From the NCBI GenBank assembly GCA_964400685.1, contig CAYNVT010000006.1:1-63587 (forward strand): a DNA stretch of 63,587 bases, written 5' to 3'. The DNA is from DATCTV01 sp964400685 (GTDB lineage Bacteria; Desulfobacterota; Desulfomonilia; UBA1062). Below are positions 52,648 to 61,857 of the stretch, piece after piece. The position numbers and the translations under genes were made by a program. The stretch's first letter is position 1, and each line of letters opens with the position of its first letter. The notes below the pieces were generated by a model. It saw only the letters and a list, made by a program, of their open reading frames with translations, made no database searches and had not been told where the DNA came from.

Positions 52648-54343
52648 TTTCAACATCATCGAAAAATTTCTCCGGCTGGGCGAGTGTCACCATGTGGCCG
52701 GATTCCCTGTAGCGCGGGAAGTAAATCGAGCGCATGTCAGGAGTTTCTGTATATGGCAGAGAGCCGGGCTTGTAATAGACATTGATATATCCTTCGTCTG
52801 TTGCGTCGTCCCAGACGACGTCTTCCACCATGTCCGCATATTCCTTCATGGTGTCAGGCAATATGGCGGCATATATGACAAGGTCCAGATCACAGTTTGT
52901 AATGAATGTGCCGACAAGGGCCAGATTTTCGAGGAACAGTTCACCGTAGATTTCATCCATCGGGTCTATCGGATACCCGGCATTTATCGCCTCGTTGTCG
53001 TAGAATGTATTGTTGATGGCATCATTGCAGCCGACGACGTAAGCGTCCCACGGATTAAGCGGACCCAGCAGACTTTCGAGCGTATCTGTTGCTTCTTCCG
53101 GCCAGATTTCATCGCTCTGAAGGGCCTCGATCTTTATCTTTTTCCTTATTCTCATCCTTTCCGCTGCAGGCAGCCTCTCGAACCCTTCGCTCTCAAGGAC
53201 TGTCAGCGTATCCAGGGACTCGCTTTCGATGTATCTGTATGCATCTTTTCTTGATGAAGGATTGAGAAACCATATCGACGACGCATCTCGTCTCCATATC
53301 TCGGAGAGGATTGGACCCCTGTCAACCATGCCCCTGTTGTAGTCCGATATGCCCATTGTATAGCCTTCATCCATGTCATACTGGTAGACGTCTCTTCTTG
53401 CCGTGCCCTCTACGAAATCGAGCGCATTGTCGAAGGCTCTGCAGTCCGGCCTTCCGCCGCACGGCGTGTAAGTCGTGCCGGTAGCTTGTGCTATATCGAA
53501 TATTAAGGAACCCTCTTCTTCATATGCCTCACCTGCAAGTTCGTCCTGATAATGCCCTGTAATCAGCGGCTCGATCAGTATCTGGCTGCCGAACTGTGAT
53601 GCAACGGCTTCAGGCGGGACGGTCAATCCCTTGTAAGAGGGATCGATCTTCTCGAAGTGTTTCTGTATTTTAGCTGCGAGCGCAGCGTCCCTGAATATCC
53701 TGCTCCCGTCGCTGTAATGTGTGTAAAACAATAGGAGATTGAGCATGACTTCGGCCCTCGTCCCGCCGTAGCTTTCCCCGACCAGCACTACCTGATTGTC
53801 CTGAATTTCCGGATGCTCTGCCATGAAGTGCAGCAGGACGCGCGTCACCTGAGCCGCGTCAATGAACGGGTTGAAGTTCTGCACACCGAACTCCGCTGTC
53901 CTCACATTCTTTTTATCTGCATGTTTTGTCAGGTTATATGAGAACCCGGTATCGGGCGCATCGATGTACAGCAGGTTGCCCAGCCGCGTGAAGCTGTAGG
54001 GGTTCGCCTTGATGCTGTCTGTGCGGTTTTTATCGATCGTAAAGGGCGCTGTATTAAGGCTCAAAAGACCTGTGCATGTGGCGCATCCCGGCCCGCCGTT
54101 GAAGAATACGAAAAGAGGTTTTGTGTCAGGGGATTCGTCAGCCGGGAAGAATGTATATGAAACCCGTATTCTCGAAGACGTATAGGATAAGGTCGGCCCG
54201 TAATTCTGAAAGCTGAAGTTTATGGGCTCGATCTCATAAAAACCGTTATTTTGTGTGACAGGCTGATTATCCGAGCTGTCACTGCATGCAGCCAGAAGAA
54301 GAGAAACCAGAACAATAATACAAAACAGTCTGATTCTTATCAT
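52631..54343 (-). CDS. S10-family serine carboxypeptidase lipoprotein
   Basis: About 570 residues from ATG 54343, which follows AGGAG by six bases; 54370 would add a short basic leader. The signal peptide ends at the lipobox LAAC. The alpha/beta hydrolase has the oxyanion loop FVFFNGGPGCATC and nucleophile Ser in VGESYGGT; a late Asp (CDLDLVIYAA) and His (RESGHMVTLAQP) complete the triad. Normally a vacuolar/lysosomal peptidase family; bacterial members are secreted. It would trim C-terminal residues of peptides outside the inner membrane. Confidence 0.92.
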   Translation of the reverse strand: MIRIRLFCIIVLVSLLLAACSDSSDNQPVTQNNGFYEIEPINFSFQNYGPTLSYTSSRIRVSYTFFPADESPDTKPLFVFFNGGPGCATCTGLLSLNTAPFTIDKNRTDSIKANPYSFTRLGNLLYIDAPDTGFSYNLTKHADKKNVRTAEFGVQNFNPFIDAAQVTRVLLHFMAEHPEIQDNQVVLVGESYGGTRAEVMLNLLLFYTHYSDGSRIFRDAALAAKIQKHFEKIDPSYKGLTVPPEAVASQFGSQILIEPLITGHYQDELAGEAYEEEGSLIFDIAQATGTTYTPCGGRPDCRAFDNALDFVEGTARRDVYQYDMDEGYTMGISDYNRGMVDRGPILSEIWRRDASSIWFLNPSSRKDAYRYIESESLDTLTVLESEGFERLPAAERMRIRKKIKIEALQSDEIWPEEATDTLESLLGPLNPWDAYVVGCNDAINNTFYDNEAINAGYPIDPMDEIYGELFLENLALVGTFITNCDLDLVIYAAILPDTMKEYADMVEDVVWDDATDEGYINVYYKPGSLPYTETPDMRSIYFPRYRESGHMVTLAQPEKFFDDVERWLSG

Positions 54344-54371
54344 TTGATATCTCCTGTTTTTCAAAAACAAT

Positions 54372-55175
54372 CTAATGCCTGTACAGCCCGGAAAAGCTTA
54401 TGCCGTTCATATGGGCATGTTTTCTCCCCAGAAACTCGATATGGTCCCAGTATCTGCTGTCCGATGCCTGCATTTCCCAGCCGGAAAGCATGTCCGGATA
54501 GTGCTGTTTCATGACCTTTTTAACGCCTTGCAGGCACGCCCCTCGCATGTTGAACGCCTCTATTGCAGTCTCATCGGCAATTCCTTTCAGTTTCTTCAAC
54601 AGGGCTTCAACATCCGATATGCCCGGCAGATATGGGCTTATGAACGCCCATGTCCCGATGCCGCTGTCTTTAAGCTTTGCCAGCGCCGCAAGCCTTTTGG
54701 ATGGCGGCGGGGCATACGGCTCGAAAAGTCTCGCTGACCTGTCGTCGGCAGTCATTATGCTTATGCCCACGCTTGCGCTTCTGAACCTTTTCAGGAGGTC
54801 GATGTCACGGGTCACCAGATCGGATTTGGTAAGTATCTCCACGTTCACGTCATGATCGAGCAGGATTTCAAGGAGCCTTCTGGTGATTTTGTATTTCGCC
54901 TCGGCGTACTGATACGCGTCAGTGACGCTGCTCAGCATGACGGTTCCGGTAACGGTTTTCCGCCTGAGCTCTTTTTCCAGCAGCTCGGGCGCATTGACTT
55001 TCACATCCAGGAACTTTCCCCAGGGCTCCGAATGGCCGGTGAACCTTCTCATGAACCTCGCATAGCAGTATACGCACGAATGCAGGCATCCCGTGTACGG
55101 GTTGATCACCCATGAAATTCCGGGGATGCCTGATCTGTTGAGAATCGAAGAGGCGGTCTTTTCATTGATAACCAT
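54372..55175 (-). CDS. Radical SAM protein of the SplB/Rv2578c type
   Basis: 267 residues. NPYTGCLHSCVYCYARFMRRF supplies the cluster cysteines (CxxxCxxC); VMLSSVTDAYQYAEAKYKITRRLLEIL and VEILTKSDLVTRDIDLL are typical of the SPL-family proteins annotated as DNA-repair photolyase-like. Function in bacteria outside spores is unproven. It is 28 bases from the S10 peptidase gene on the same strand. Confidence 0.9.
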   Translation of the reverse strand: MVINEKTASSILNRSGIPGISWVINPYTGCLHSCVYCYARFMRRFTGHSEPWGKFLDVKVNAPELLEKELRRKTVTGTVMLSSVTDAYQYAEAKYKITRRLLEILLDHDVNVEILTKSDLVTRDIDLLKRFRSASVGISIMTADDRSARLFEPYAPPPSKRLAALAKLKDSGIGTWAFISPYLPGISDVEALLKKLKGIADETAIEAFNMRGACLQGVKKVMKQHYPDMLSGWEMQASDSRYWDHIEFLGRKHAHMNGISFSGLYRH

Positions 55176-55495
55176 GCTGTCGCAAGGATACCATAATTCA
55201 GCGGGTGAAACACCTTCTGAGTGAGTACGGGCCGAGTTATTTTCGCGCCTTGATTTGTCGCGCTTCGGACAGCATAGCTCCGACGTACGTCAATGTACGC
55301 CTGCGCGCCTCAACCCTTGCACTTCGCGCAATGCATCGAAAATTCCCTCGGCCTGAAATATTTGATAAACCTGATATCAAGAATGTTATTGAATTATGCC
55401 GGAAGGAGAGTCTATCCCCCTAATATCCATGGGAAAGCTTAATAATGTCGGCGGCTGCCTTTTAGTTATCAACCGCCATATATTATAAAGAGAAT
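55176..55495. other. 320-base intergenic region with small palindromes
   Basis: No convincing gene. It contains CGTAC-GTCAAT-GTACG (55284-55299) inside a CG-rich stretch quite unlike its surroundings, and GGCGG...CCGCC (55450-55454 with 55473-55477), which might end transcription after the permease gene upstream on the minus strand. The GC-rich part (55230-55360) resembles a degraded interspersed repeat. A 72-codon open frame there is not credible. Confidence 0.5.
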
Positions 55496-56908
55496 TCAGC
55501 GGCTCAAGAGCCGTCTTCGCTCATCAGGCGGCAGATAGCCTTTTTTGCGGTTCCAGGTGAAGTATATTACCAGTGCCGTTACAATGATGATACCGGTGAC
55601 GATCAGCTCTCCACCATTAAGGCCAACCGGGCTTATAGGTGTGTAGATCAGAAGGTAGCAAGCCGAAAAAACAATGGCTGCCCAACCGACAAATTTCCCG
55701 ACAGGGACGGTATACGGGCGCTTGAGATCGGGCCTCTTATACCTCAGACGAATGAACGCAATGGAGACCAGCAGCCAGACGACTACCAGGAAGAAAGAGA
55801 AGATGTTTACTATACCCATGTATACACCCTTGCTGGTTCCGAGAAGTGGGAATATGGAGCTGACAGCCAGAATGATAAGGATTGCGAGGTATGGCGTATT
55901 ATAGCTATGATGGATTTTTGTCAGTCCTGACGGAAGAAATTTGGCACGAGAAAGCGCGAACAGCAGGCGGCTTCCTGCCAGATAGGCGGCATTCCAGGTG
56001 GTGAGCATTCCCAGAAGCGCTGCGAATGTTACAAAAATGCGCGCATACGGGGAATTGTTAAAGAGGATGTCAACCGCCTTGACCACCACCAGACCTTCAC
56101 CGCCTCGGACATTGAGCGGGGCGGCAAATGACAAGCCGATAGTAATAATGGCATAGAAGAGCACTGAGCCCCATACGGTATACAGGACCAGCTTTCCCAG
56201 GGTCCTGGGAGAGATATCAGTATCCTCGGCAACCTGTGGAATGGCGTTGAAGCCGGCCAGAAAGCTGGGGACCATGAGCATGACGATCAGCAGTCCTTTT
56301 GCGTCACTGAAAAACGGTTTGGCATTTTCGATCTTGCCGAGGGTTATACCACTTCCAAAGAATAGTACAGCGGCAAGGAGCATAAGAAGCACGGCAATGA
56401 TCTGGAAGATGCTGGAGAGCTGCACACCTCGATAGTTCAAGAAGGCGAAGATGGCGTTTACAGACAGTGCGATAATGATGAATGAGAGAAAAACCGGTTC
56501 ACCGGCTATGGTATAGAGGTTTCCCCAACGGGGAACGGGTACCCCGAGTCCCTCGAGTATTATTGGAAAGGTCATGGTCTCGAAAACCACCAGGCCACCC
56601 CAGAGGGCAACAACACACCAGGCTGTTACTATTGCAGCCTTTTCGCCCAAGCCTTCGAAGACGAAAACAACGTCACCACCGGCCCTGGGGAAGGCGGCCG
56701 TCAATTCGGAATATACCAGAGCCAGGAGCGTACAGAGTGCGCCGCCGATTGCGAATGCAATAACGCCTCCCAGTGTCCCCGGGGCTGAACCCCACATGCC
56801 GGCGTAAATGACCCACGACCAGCCCACCACACATCCAATGCCAAGTGCTAACAAATCAAATCTTGACATAGACTTTTTAAATCCGGTGTCCTTGGAAACA
56901 TCACCCAT
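55496..56908 (-). CDS. APC-family amino acid or amine permease
   Basis: 470 residues, about 12 membrane helices. The first helix GIGCVVGWSWVIYAGMWGSAPG holds the unwound Gly-rich substrate-binding loop of the APC superfamily, and GGDVVFVFEGLGEKAAIVTAWCVV follows. It probably imports or exchanges an amino acid or amine. It is encoded 37 bases downstream of the CaiB gene in the TetR-controlled minus-strand operon, so its substrate may be the acid that is activated to a CoA ester. Confidence 0.9.
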   Translation of the reverse strand: MGDVSKDTGFKKSMSRFDLLALGIGCVVGWSWVIYAGMWGSAPGTLGGVIAFAIGGALCTLLALVYSELTAAFPRAGGDVVFVFEGLGEKAAIVTAWCVVALWGGLVVFETMTFPIILEGLGVPVPRWGNLYTIAGEPVFLSFIIIALSVNAIFAFLNYRGVQLSSIFQIIAVLLMLLAAVLFFGSGITLGKIENAKPFFSDAKGLLIVMLMVPSFLAGFNAIPQVAEDTDISPRTLGKLVLYTVWGSVLFYAIITIGLSFAAPLNVRGGEGLVVVKAVDILFNNSPYARIFVTFAALLGMLTTWNAAYLAGSRLLFALSRAKFLPSGLTKIHHSYNTPYLAILIILAVSSIFPLLGTSKGVYMGIVNIFSFFLVVVWLLVSIAFIRLRYKRPDLKRPYTVPVGKFVGWAAIVFSACYLLIYTPISPVGLNGGELIVTGIIIVTALVIYFTWNRKKGYLPPDERRRLLSR

Positions 56909-56945
56909 ACTGCCCCCCCCTAATTTTTGTGGTTTATGCAGTGAC

Positions 56946-58169
56946 TTAAGCCCAGATTACCCCTTCTGTGCGCAGCTGATTAATCTCATCGGTATTCATC
57001 CCCAGCATATCCTTAAGCATAGTCATAGTGTTTTCACCGAGGGCTGGGTCCTGCGGATTTTCACCGGGCGCGATGCCTGTCTCAGCGGTAAAGAACTTGA
57101 TCGGGAGGTTGAAGGTTTTCACAGCGCCCATATGCTGATGATTGATGTCGACTACCGTGTTGCGGACCTTAAGGTGCGGGTCTTCGAGGAGTTCAGTCAC
57201 GTCCTTGACGATTCCGCAGGGGATTCTGATATCTTGCAGGAAAGCAACTAGCTCATCAGCAGTCTGTGTATCTGTCCATTGTGAAAAAGCCGCATTGATG
57301 ATCTTTAGATCGCGCGATTTGGCCTCAACCGCTTCCAAACCGTCGCCCTTGTATTTCTCGGCGATATCGTCGCGTCCGATACTGCGGAATATCTTGTCAA
57401 ATTTGTCTCCCCCGATACTGCACACCATGACCCAATGGCCGTCTCTGGTATGGAATGCATCCCACGGGGCGCCCAGCGGATCGGTATTGCCTCTGGCGGG
57501 CAGGGCATCACCGGTCATGCTGGCCCGGATGACGCTTTCCTCAAGCACGGAGAAGACTGTGTCCATCATTGATACCTCAATCTTGTGGCCCTTGCTGGTC
57601 AAATCGCGGTCTCGTAATGCGGAGAGGATGCCGACTGCCAGATAAAGCCCTGAGAGCGAATCTGCAATGGCAGGTCCTGTTTTTAGTGGCGGCTGTCCCG
57701 GATAACCTGTCATGCTCATCAGCCCGCCCATAGCCTGAGCAACCGGATCAACACACTGCAAGTGAGAGTAGGGGCCATAGCTTCCGAAACCGCTGATTGA
57801 GGCATAGACGATTTTGGGGTTGGCCTTGCTTACAACATCATACCCAAGACCGAGTTGGTCGAGCGTTCCGGCCACAAAATTTTCGGTAAGAACATCGAAG
57901 TGCTTGACCAGCTCAAGGAATACCTCTTTGCCTTTAGCAGTTTTCAGATTAAGAGCTATCGATTTTTTTCCGCGGTTCAACATGTAGAAATATCCGCTCC
58001 AGGCGTTCTTTATAGGCGGGAAGATGCGCGTGTAGTCGCCGAAAGGCGGGCCTTCGAGCTTGACAACCTCGGCCCCGAGGTCCTGGAGGATAAGGGTGGT
58101 AAAGGGTCCGGCATAGACCCAGGTGAGATCCAGAATCTTAATCCCTGCCAGCGGTTTGTTGTTGTCCAC
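56946..58169 (-). CDS. CaiB/BaiF (type III) CoA-transferase
   Basis: 407 residues. ILDLTWVYAGPFTTLILQDLGAEVVKLEGP, NRGKKSIALNLKTAKGKEVF and VYASISGFGSYGP are signature segments. The active-site Asp should be in AIADSLSGLYLA. Co-directional with the DUF6125-like gene upstream and permease downstream. Substrate unknown; carnitine, oxalate or aromatic acids are possibilities for the family. Confidence 0.94.
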   Translation of the reverse strand: MDNNKPLAGIKILDLTWVYAGPFTTLILQDLGAEVVKLEGPPFGDYTRIFPPIKNAWSGYFYMLNRGKKSIALNLKTAKGKEVFLELVKHFDVLTENFVAGTLDQLGLGYDVVSKANPKIVYASISGFGSYGPYSHLQCVDPVAQAMGGLMSMTGYPGQPPLKTGPAIADSLSGLYLAVGILSALRDRDLTSKGHKIEVSMMDTVFSVLEESVIRASMTGDALPARGNTDPLGAPWDAFHTRDGHWVMVCSIGGDKFDKIFRSIGRDDIAEKYKGDGLEAVEAKSRDLKIINAAFSQWTDTQTADELVAFLQDIRIPCGIVKDVTELLEDPHLKVRNTVVDINHQHMGAVKTFNLPIKFFTAETGIAPGENPQDPALGENTMTMLKDMLGMNTDEINQLRTEGVIWA

Positions 58170-58189
58170 GGCTGATTCTCCTTTCGCGC

Positions 58190-58750
58190 CTATTCTTCAA
58201 GCTTGAATTCCCATTCGCACATCACGCCCGGGCGTGGTTCATCAGGGTGTGCATGCAGACAGGTTACTGTGAAATGTTCGTTTATCACCTTGGCCAGTGC
58301 AATATAGAGGGGTGGCGAACCTATCTTGCAGGGGAAGATAGGCAGGCCTAGCTCTCCGCGATAGGTGCCCATGGGGCATTTGTTGACGCGCATGACTAGG
58401 CGGGTATCGCTGACCTCAACAAATTCCCAGGCGAAGCCGGCGTTGATCCATTGGGGAGCTGTGAATTTAAGAGCAGTGGCCAGGGCCTGAATATCATTGC
58501 CGAGATTAAGCACACGCTTGATACGGTGGGCCTGTGCCTTGGCGGTCTGTTGCCATATTTCGCTGTCGAGGCGTCCTGTAACCTCTTCGCCAAAGTCGCG
58601 TTCCACCATGATCATCCAATAGTTCTGATTGGTCCAATAGTTTTTTACCCACATATCGACCATGTCGACCAGGGTCTCCTTGGGGAGTTCCATCAATTCT
58701 TTTTTCAATGAATCCCATGTGACTCTTCCTTGCTTGCTGATAAACTTCAT
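58190..58750 (-). CDS. DUF6125-like protein of unknown function
   Basis: 186 residues. A helical N-terminal half (LPKETLVDMVDMWVKNYWTNQNYWMIMVERDFG) and a beta-rich C-terminal half with conserved-looking NKCPMGTYRGE and CLHAHPDEPRPGVMCEWEFKLEE. I recognise similarity to the DUF6125 family but no catalytic role is established. It is the first gene of the operon under the operator at 58811-58834, 20 bases before the CaiB gene. Confidence 0.68.
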   Translation of the reverse strand: MKFISKQGRVTWDSLKKELMELPKETLVDMVDMWVKNYWTNQNYWMIMVERDFGEEVTGRLDSEIWQQTAKAQAHRIKRVLNLGNDIQALATALKFTAPQWINAGFAWEFVEVSDTRLVMRVNKCPMGTYRGELGLPIFPCKIGSPPLYIALAKVINEHFTVTCLHAHPDEPRPGVMCEWEFKLEE

Positions 58751-58810
58751 ATGCTGGTTTCTCCTTTCAAAAAGAGGTTACTGTGCCTGAGTGTGAAGAT
58801 TAACTTTTTA

Positions 58811-58865
58811 ATTAAGTCGGTCAATCGACTTAATAAATAGTATGCAGATTTGTGAATGCTGTCAA
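58811..58865 (-). promoter_or_regulatory. Promoter with TetR-type operator for the permease/CaiB operon
   Basis: On the minus strand TTGACA (58865-58860) is followed after 17 bases by TACTAT (58842-58837). The predicted start of transcription is about 58830, inside ATTAAGTCG-GTCAAT-CGACTTAAT (58811-58834), a perfect inverted repeat with 9-base arms. Such a repeat is a fitting operator for the TetR-family regulator encoded next to it at 59572-58949. Confidence 0.78.
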
Positions 58866-58948
58866 TAGGGAGTTATTGTTTTACTTTTTATGCGGAATAA
58901 ATATGGACGGGCAGTTGATAGTGCGCCCTTTCTGAAGGGTTTTAATAC

Positions 58949-59572
58949 CTATTGCCGCTGAGTTGTATTGCCTCGGAACTCTTCAATGGCTGAGTTGGGA
59001 TCGTTCTTTAACAGTAAATCACCCAGTCTGATAACGGCCTTAATATCATCCTCTTTATCAACGCCTAGCAGTTTCTGAAGGGAAAAACCGTCGATTGCGG
59101 CGTTTAAAATCATTGCTATGGCTCGGCTCATAGGGCTCTTGGGAACTTCATAGTATCCAACCAGGACATCCTCGATGCCGTCCACCCAGGATTGGTATTT
59201 TTCGGTAAATTTTGCCTTGAGGTCGAGTTTGCCCATGATGGCTTCTGTTGCCAGGTAGAAAAAGAGTTTGTTCTCATCAGTCTTGGCGACTTGTTTTACG
59301 CTAAGGTTTCGTATGCGATTCTTAAGCTCCTCATGACTGAGTTCTTTCTGTGAAATCTCGGTCGCTAGTTTCGTTGATTCACTGCTGGCCCGGTCCATGA
59401 TTTCGTAAAGCAGCTGGTCCTTTGAATTGTAATAATAGTAAAGCGCGCCGTTGCTCATGCCGGCTTCAGCTGCAATGGCTCTGAGTGTTGTATTGGTGAC
59501 ACCGCGTTCGGTGAAGATAGTTTTTGCCGCTTCAATGATTTTCATCTTAATTTTTTCGGAATCTACGCGCAT
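58949..59572 (-). CDS. TetR-family transcriptional repressor
   Basis: 207 residues. The helix-turn-helix reads AAKTIFTERGVTNTTLRAIAAEAGMSNGALYYYYNSKDQLLYEI, typical of TetR/AcrR regulators. The C-terminal ligand domain is unassigned; related fatty-acid or CoA-ester sensing members sit beside CoA-transferase operons. It probably binds the perfect repeat at 58811-58834 and is relieved by the substrate or its CoA ester. Confidence 0.93.
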   Translation of the reverse strand: MRVDSEKIKMKIIEAAKTIFTERGVTNTTLRAIAAEAGMSNGALYYYYNSKDQLLYEIMDRASSESTKLATEISQKELSHEELKNRIRNLSVKQVAKTDENKLFFYLATEAIMGKLDLKAKFTEKYQSWVDGIEDVLVGYYEVPKSPMSRAIAMILNAAIDGFSLQKLLGVDKEDDIKAVIRLGDLLLKNDPNSAIEEFRGNTTQRQ

Positions 59573-59905
59573 GGTTACCTCGATAGTCTTTCACCTAACA
59601 AAATATCAGGCAGCTGTCAATTGACCCCCAAAACACCAAATCCCACGCTGATGCTTGTTGTCAGTGGTAGACAATCCGATGATGTTTAACACATAGAGAA
59701 GAAGAAACTGATTCAATCAGATGTTGAATATCCATGGAGCTTCAATCCGTGGGCTTCGTACAATCCATTGAAAATCCCTTGGGAAAAATAATTGACATGC
59801 AGCCGGAACCGTCCCATATTCCAATTGCAGGAAGCAAAGTCTTATTTAACCTTTATCAACTGGTGGGCCATTAAATAAACCGGGCTCACAAACGGTGGTG
59901 AAATT
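59573..59905. other. 333-base intergenic region with a ggt promoter
   Basis: TTGACA (59792-59797), 17 bases, then CATATT (59815-59820) is a reasonable promoter for the gamma-glutamyltransferase gene downstream, leaving an untranslated leader of about 80 bases. Near the TetR gene, GTCAATTGAC (59616-59625) is a 10-bp palindrome that includes a possible minus-strand -35 box. No other gene or strong hairpin is seen. Confidence 0.6.
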
Positions 59906-61801
59906 ATGAAAAAAGGCCGTATTCGAAGCATTCTTATCTGGACAGGATCAACAATAGCCGGGATAGTTGTAGTACTGGGCATCACGTATCTGTTCCTGCC
60001 GAAAGGGCCCAGACAGAGTATGGCTTTTGATGATCCGCATCTGAAAGAACGTCCGTTGGTAAAAGCTCAGCATTATATGGCGGCAACCGGGACACCGTGG
60101 GCGACAAGGGCTGCAATGGATACGATGGCGAAAGGCGGCAATGCAGTGGACGGTGCTGTGGCAGCATTGCTGGCCCTCAATGTCACTTACGGAGAGGCTG
60201 CTAGCTTCCCGGGTGTCGCGCCCATACTCATCTATGACGTAGAGAAAGGGACGGTGGAAAGCTATACCGGCGCGGGAAAGGCCCCAGCCGCAGCAACCAT
60301 AGAGCTGTTCAAGTCAAAGGGCTGGAAAACTGTGCCTGAAATGAATATCTGCTCGCAATTGCTGCCTGCCTCTCCGGACGTTATAATCTCCATCCTCAAA
60401 AAATACGGCACAAAGTCATTCACCGAACTTAGTGCCTCCGCTATAAAACTGGCGCGTGAAGGCTTCCCAGTGCATGATACCATGCTCAAGAACCTTGACC
60501 TGGGCCTTGTCGAAAGGCTCGGCTATACCGTGCTGATGCCGTACAATTCCAAGGTGTATCTGGGAGGGCAGTGGTGGCGTCCCCTGCATCACGGCGAAAT
60601 CTTCAGGCGGCCCGAACTGGCGGACACGTTCGAACTGATGGCAAAGGCTGAGCAAGATGTACTTGCCGAGGGCGGCTCGCGAGAAGCGGGCTTGCAGGCC
60701 GTAAGGGATGAATTCTACAAAGGTTCAATCGCTCAAAAGATCGTAGCTTTTCATAAGGAAAAGGGCGGCCTGTTCACCGCTCAGGATCTTGCCGGCTACA
60801 GCGGGTATTGGGAGAAGCCTCTGACAGGCCGGTTCAGAGGCTATACCGTCTATGCCAACGATACCTGGAACCAGGGCGCGGTTACGCCTGTCGTGTTGCA
60901 GATACTGGAAGGGTTTGATCTCAAAGCCATGGGGCATAATTCGCCTGAATATGTGCACACTGTTCTGCAGGCCATCGAACTGGCCATGGCTGACAGGGAG
61001 GCCTATATGGGCGACCCCAGATTCGTCAAAGTCCCCATAAAGGGACTTCTCAATCCTGCCTATGCAGTAGAACGCAGAAAATTGATGACGCCGGGCAAGT
61101 CCTTTGGCAAAATGCCACCTCCCGGCAACCCCTGGAAATACCTGGGACAGCTTTCAACCGAACCTGCGCCCATTATAATCCCAAAGCCCGAAACGAGATC
61201 TTCGGGTATGAAAGCAGGTAAGGACACCAGCTACATAACAGTGGTCGATTCGAAGGGAAATGCCGTTTCATTGACGCCTAGTGATTTTCCGATGACACCC
61301 ATGGTTCCGGGCACGGGTCTGACACTGGGCAACCGCATGAACCAGTTCCGGCTCGACCCGAAGAACCCGGACGCGCTGATGCCCGGAAAAAGGCCGCGTA
61401 TAACCCCGAACGCCGCTATGGCGACCAGGGACGGCAAACTGTTCATGAGCTTCGGCACGCCGGGCGGAGACACGCAAACTCAGACAAATGTCCAGGTGTT
61501 CCTGAACATCGTCGTATTCGGCATGGACCCGCAGGCTGCCATCAACGCGCCTCGCTTCCAGTCCTATAACTTTCCCGACTCGTTCGCGCCCAATGTATAT
61601 AAGCGTGGAACAATCGGCCTTGAACTGCCCCTCTACCGGAGCATAGGCAAAAAGCTTAAGGCAATGGGATACAGGGTCAAAAAGGGCTGCAAATGGGATA
61701 ATAAGTACGGCGCCGAAAATGTTATTATGAAAGATCCGGCTACAGGCTCCCTTATCGGTGGCTCTGACCCGAGGGAGGAGAGCTGGGCTGAGGGCAGATA
61801 G
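59906..61801 (+). CDS. ggt: Membrane-anchored gamma-glutamyltransferase
   Basis: 631 residues. An N-terminal hydrophobic helix (residues 8-30) anchors or exports it without a clear cleavage site. The Ntn-hydrolase precursor shows GGNAVDGAVAALLALNV at the start of the large subunit and, after the linker, KDTSYITVVDSKGNAVSLT with Thr441 as the expected self-cleavage nucleophile; TPGGDTQTQTNVQVF closes the active site. It would cleave gamma-glutamyl bonds such as in glutathione outside the membrane. The linker and lid differ from E. coli enzyme. Confidence 0.9.
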   Translation: MKKGRIRSILIWTGSTIAGIVVVLGITYLFLPKGPRQSMAFDDPHLKERPLVKAQHYMAATGTPWATRAAMDTMAKGGNAVDGAVAALLALNVTYGEAASFPGVAPILIYDVEKGTVESYTGAGKAPAAATIELFKSKGWKTVPEMNICSQLLPASPDVIISILKKYGTKSFTELSASAIKLAREGFPVHDTMLKNLDLGLVERLGYTVLMPYNSKVYLGGQWWRPLHHGEIFRRPELADTFELMAKAEQDVLAEGGSREAGLQAVRDEFYKGSIAQKIVAFHKEKGGLFTAQDLAGYSGYWEKPLTGRFRGYTVYANDTWNQGAVTPVVLQILEGFDLKAMGHNSPEYVHTVLQAIELAMADREAYMGDPRFVKVPIKGLLNPAYAVERRKLMTPGKSFGKMPPPGNPWKYLGQLSTEPAPIIIPKPETRSSGMKAGKDTSYITVVDSKGNAVSLTPSDFPMTPMVPGTGLTLGNRMNQFRLDPKNPDALMPGKRPRITPNAAMATRDGKLFMSFGTPGGDTQTQTNVQVFLNIVVFGMDPQAAINAPRFQSYNFPDSFAPNVYKRGTIGLELPLYRSIGKKLKAMGYRVKKGCKWDNKYGAENVIMKDPATGSLIGGSDPREESWAEGR

Positions 61802-61857
61802 ACTTTTTTAGGTCATGCCAGAGCGGATGTTTTTTGCGGCGGATTCTATAAGACAGT

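Noticed and set aside
55205..55423. 72-codon open frame on the plus strand
   Set aside because: No ribosome-binding site, no family resemblance, arginine/serine-rich composition from a CG-rich palindromic stretch; better explained as intergenic repeat material.
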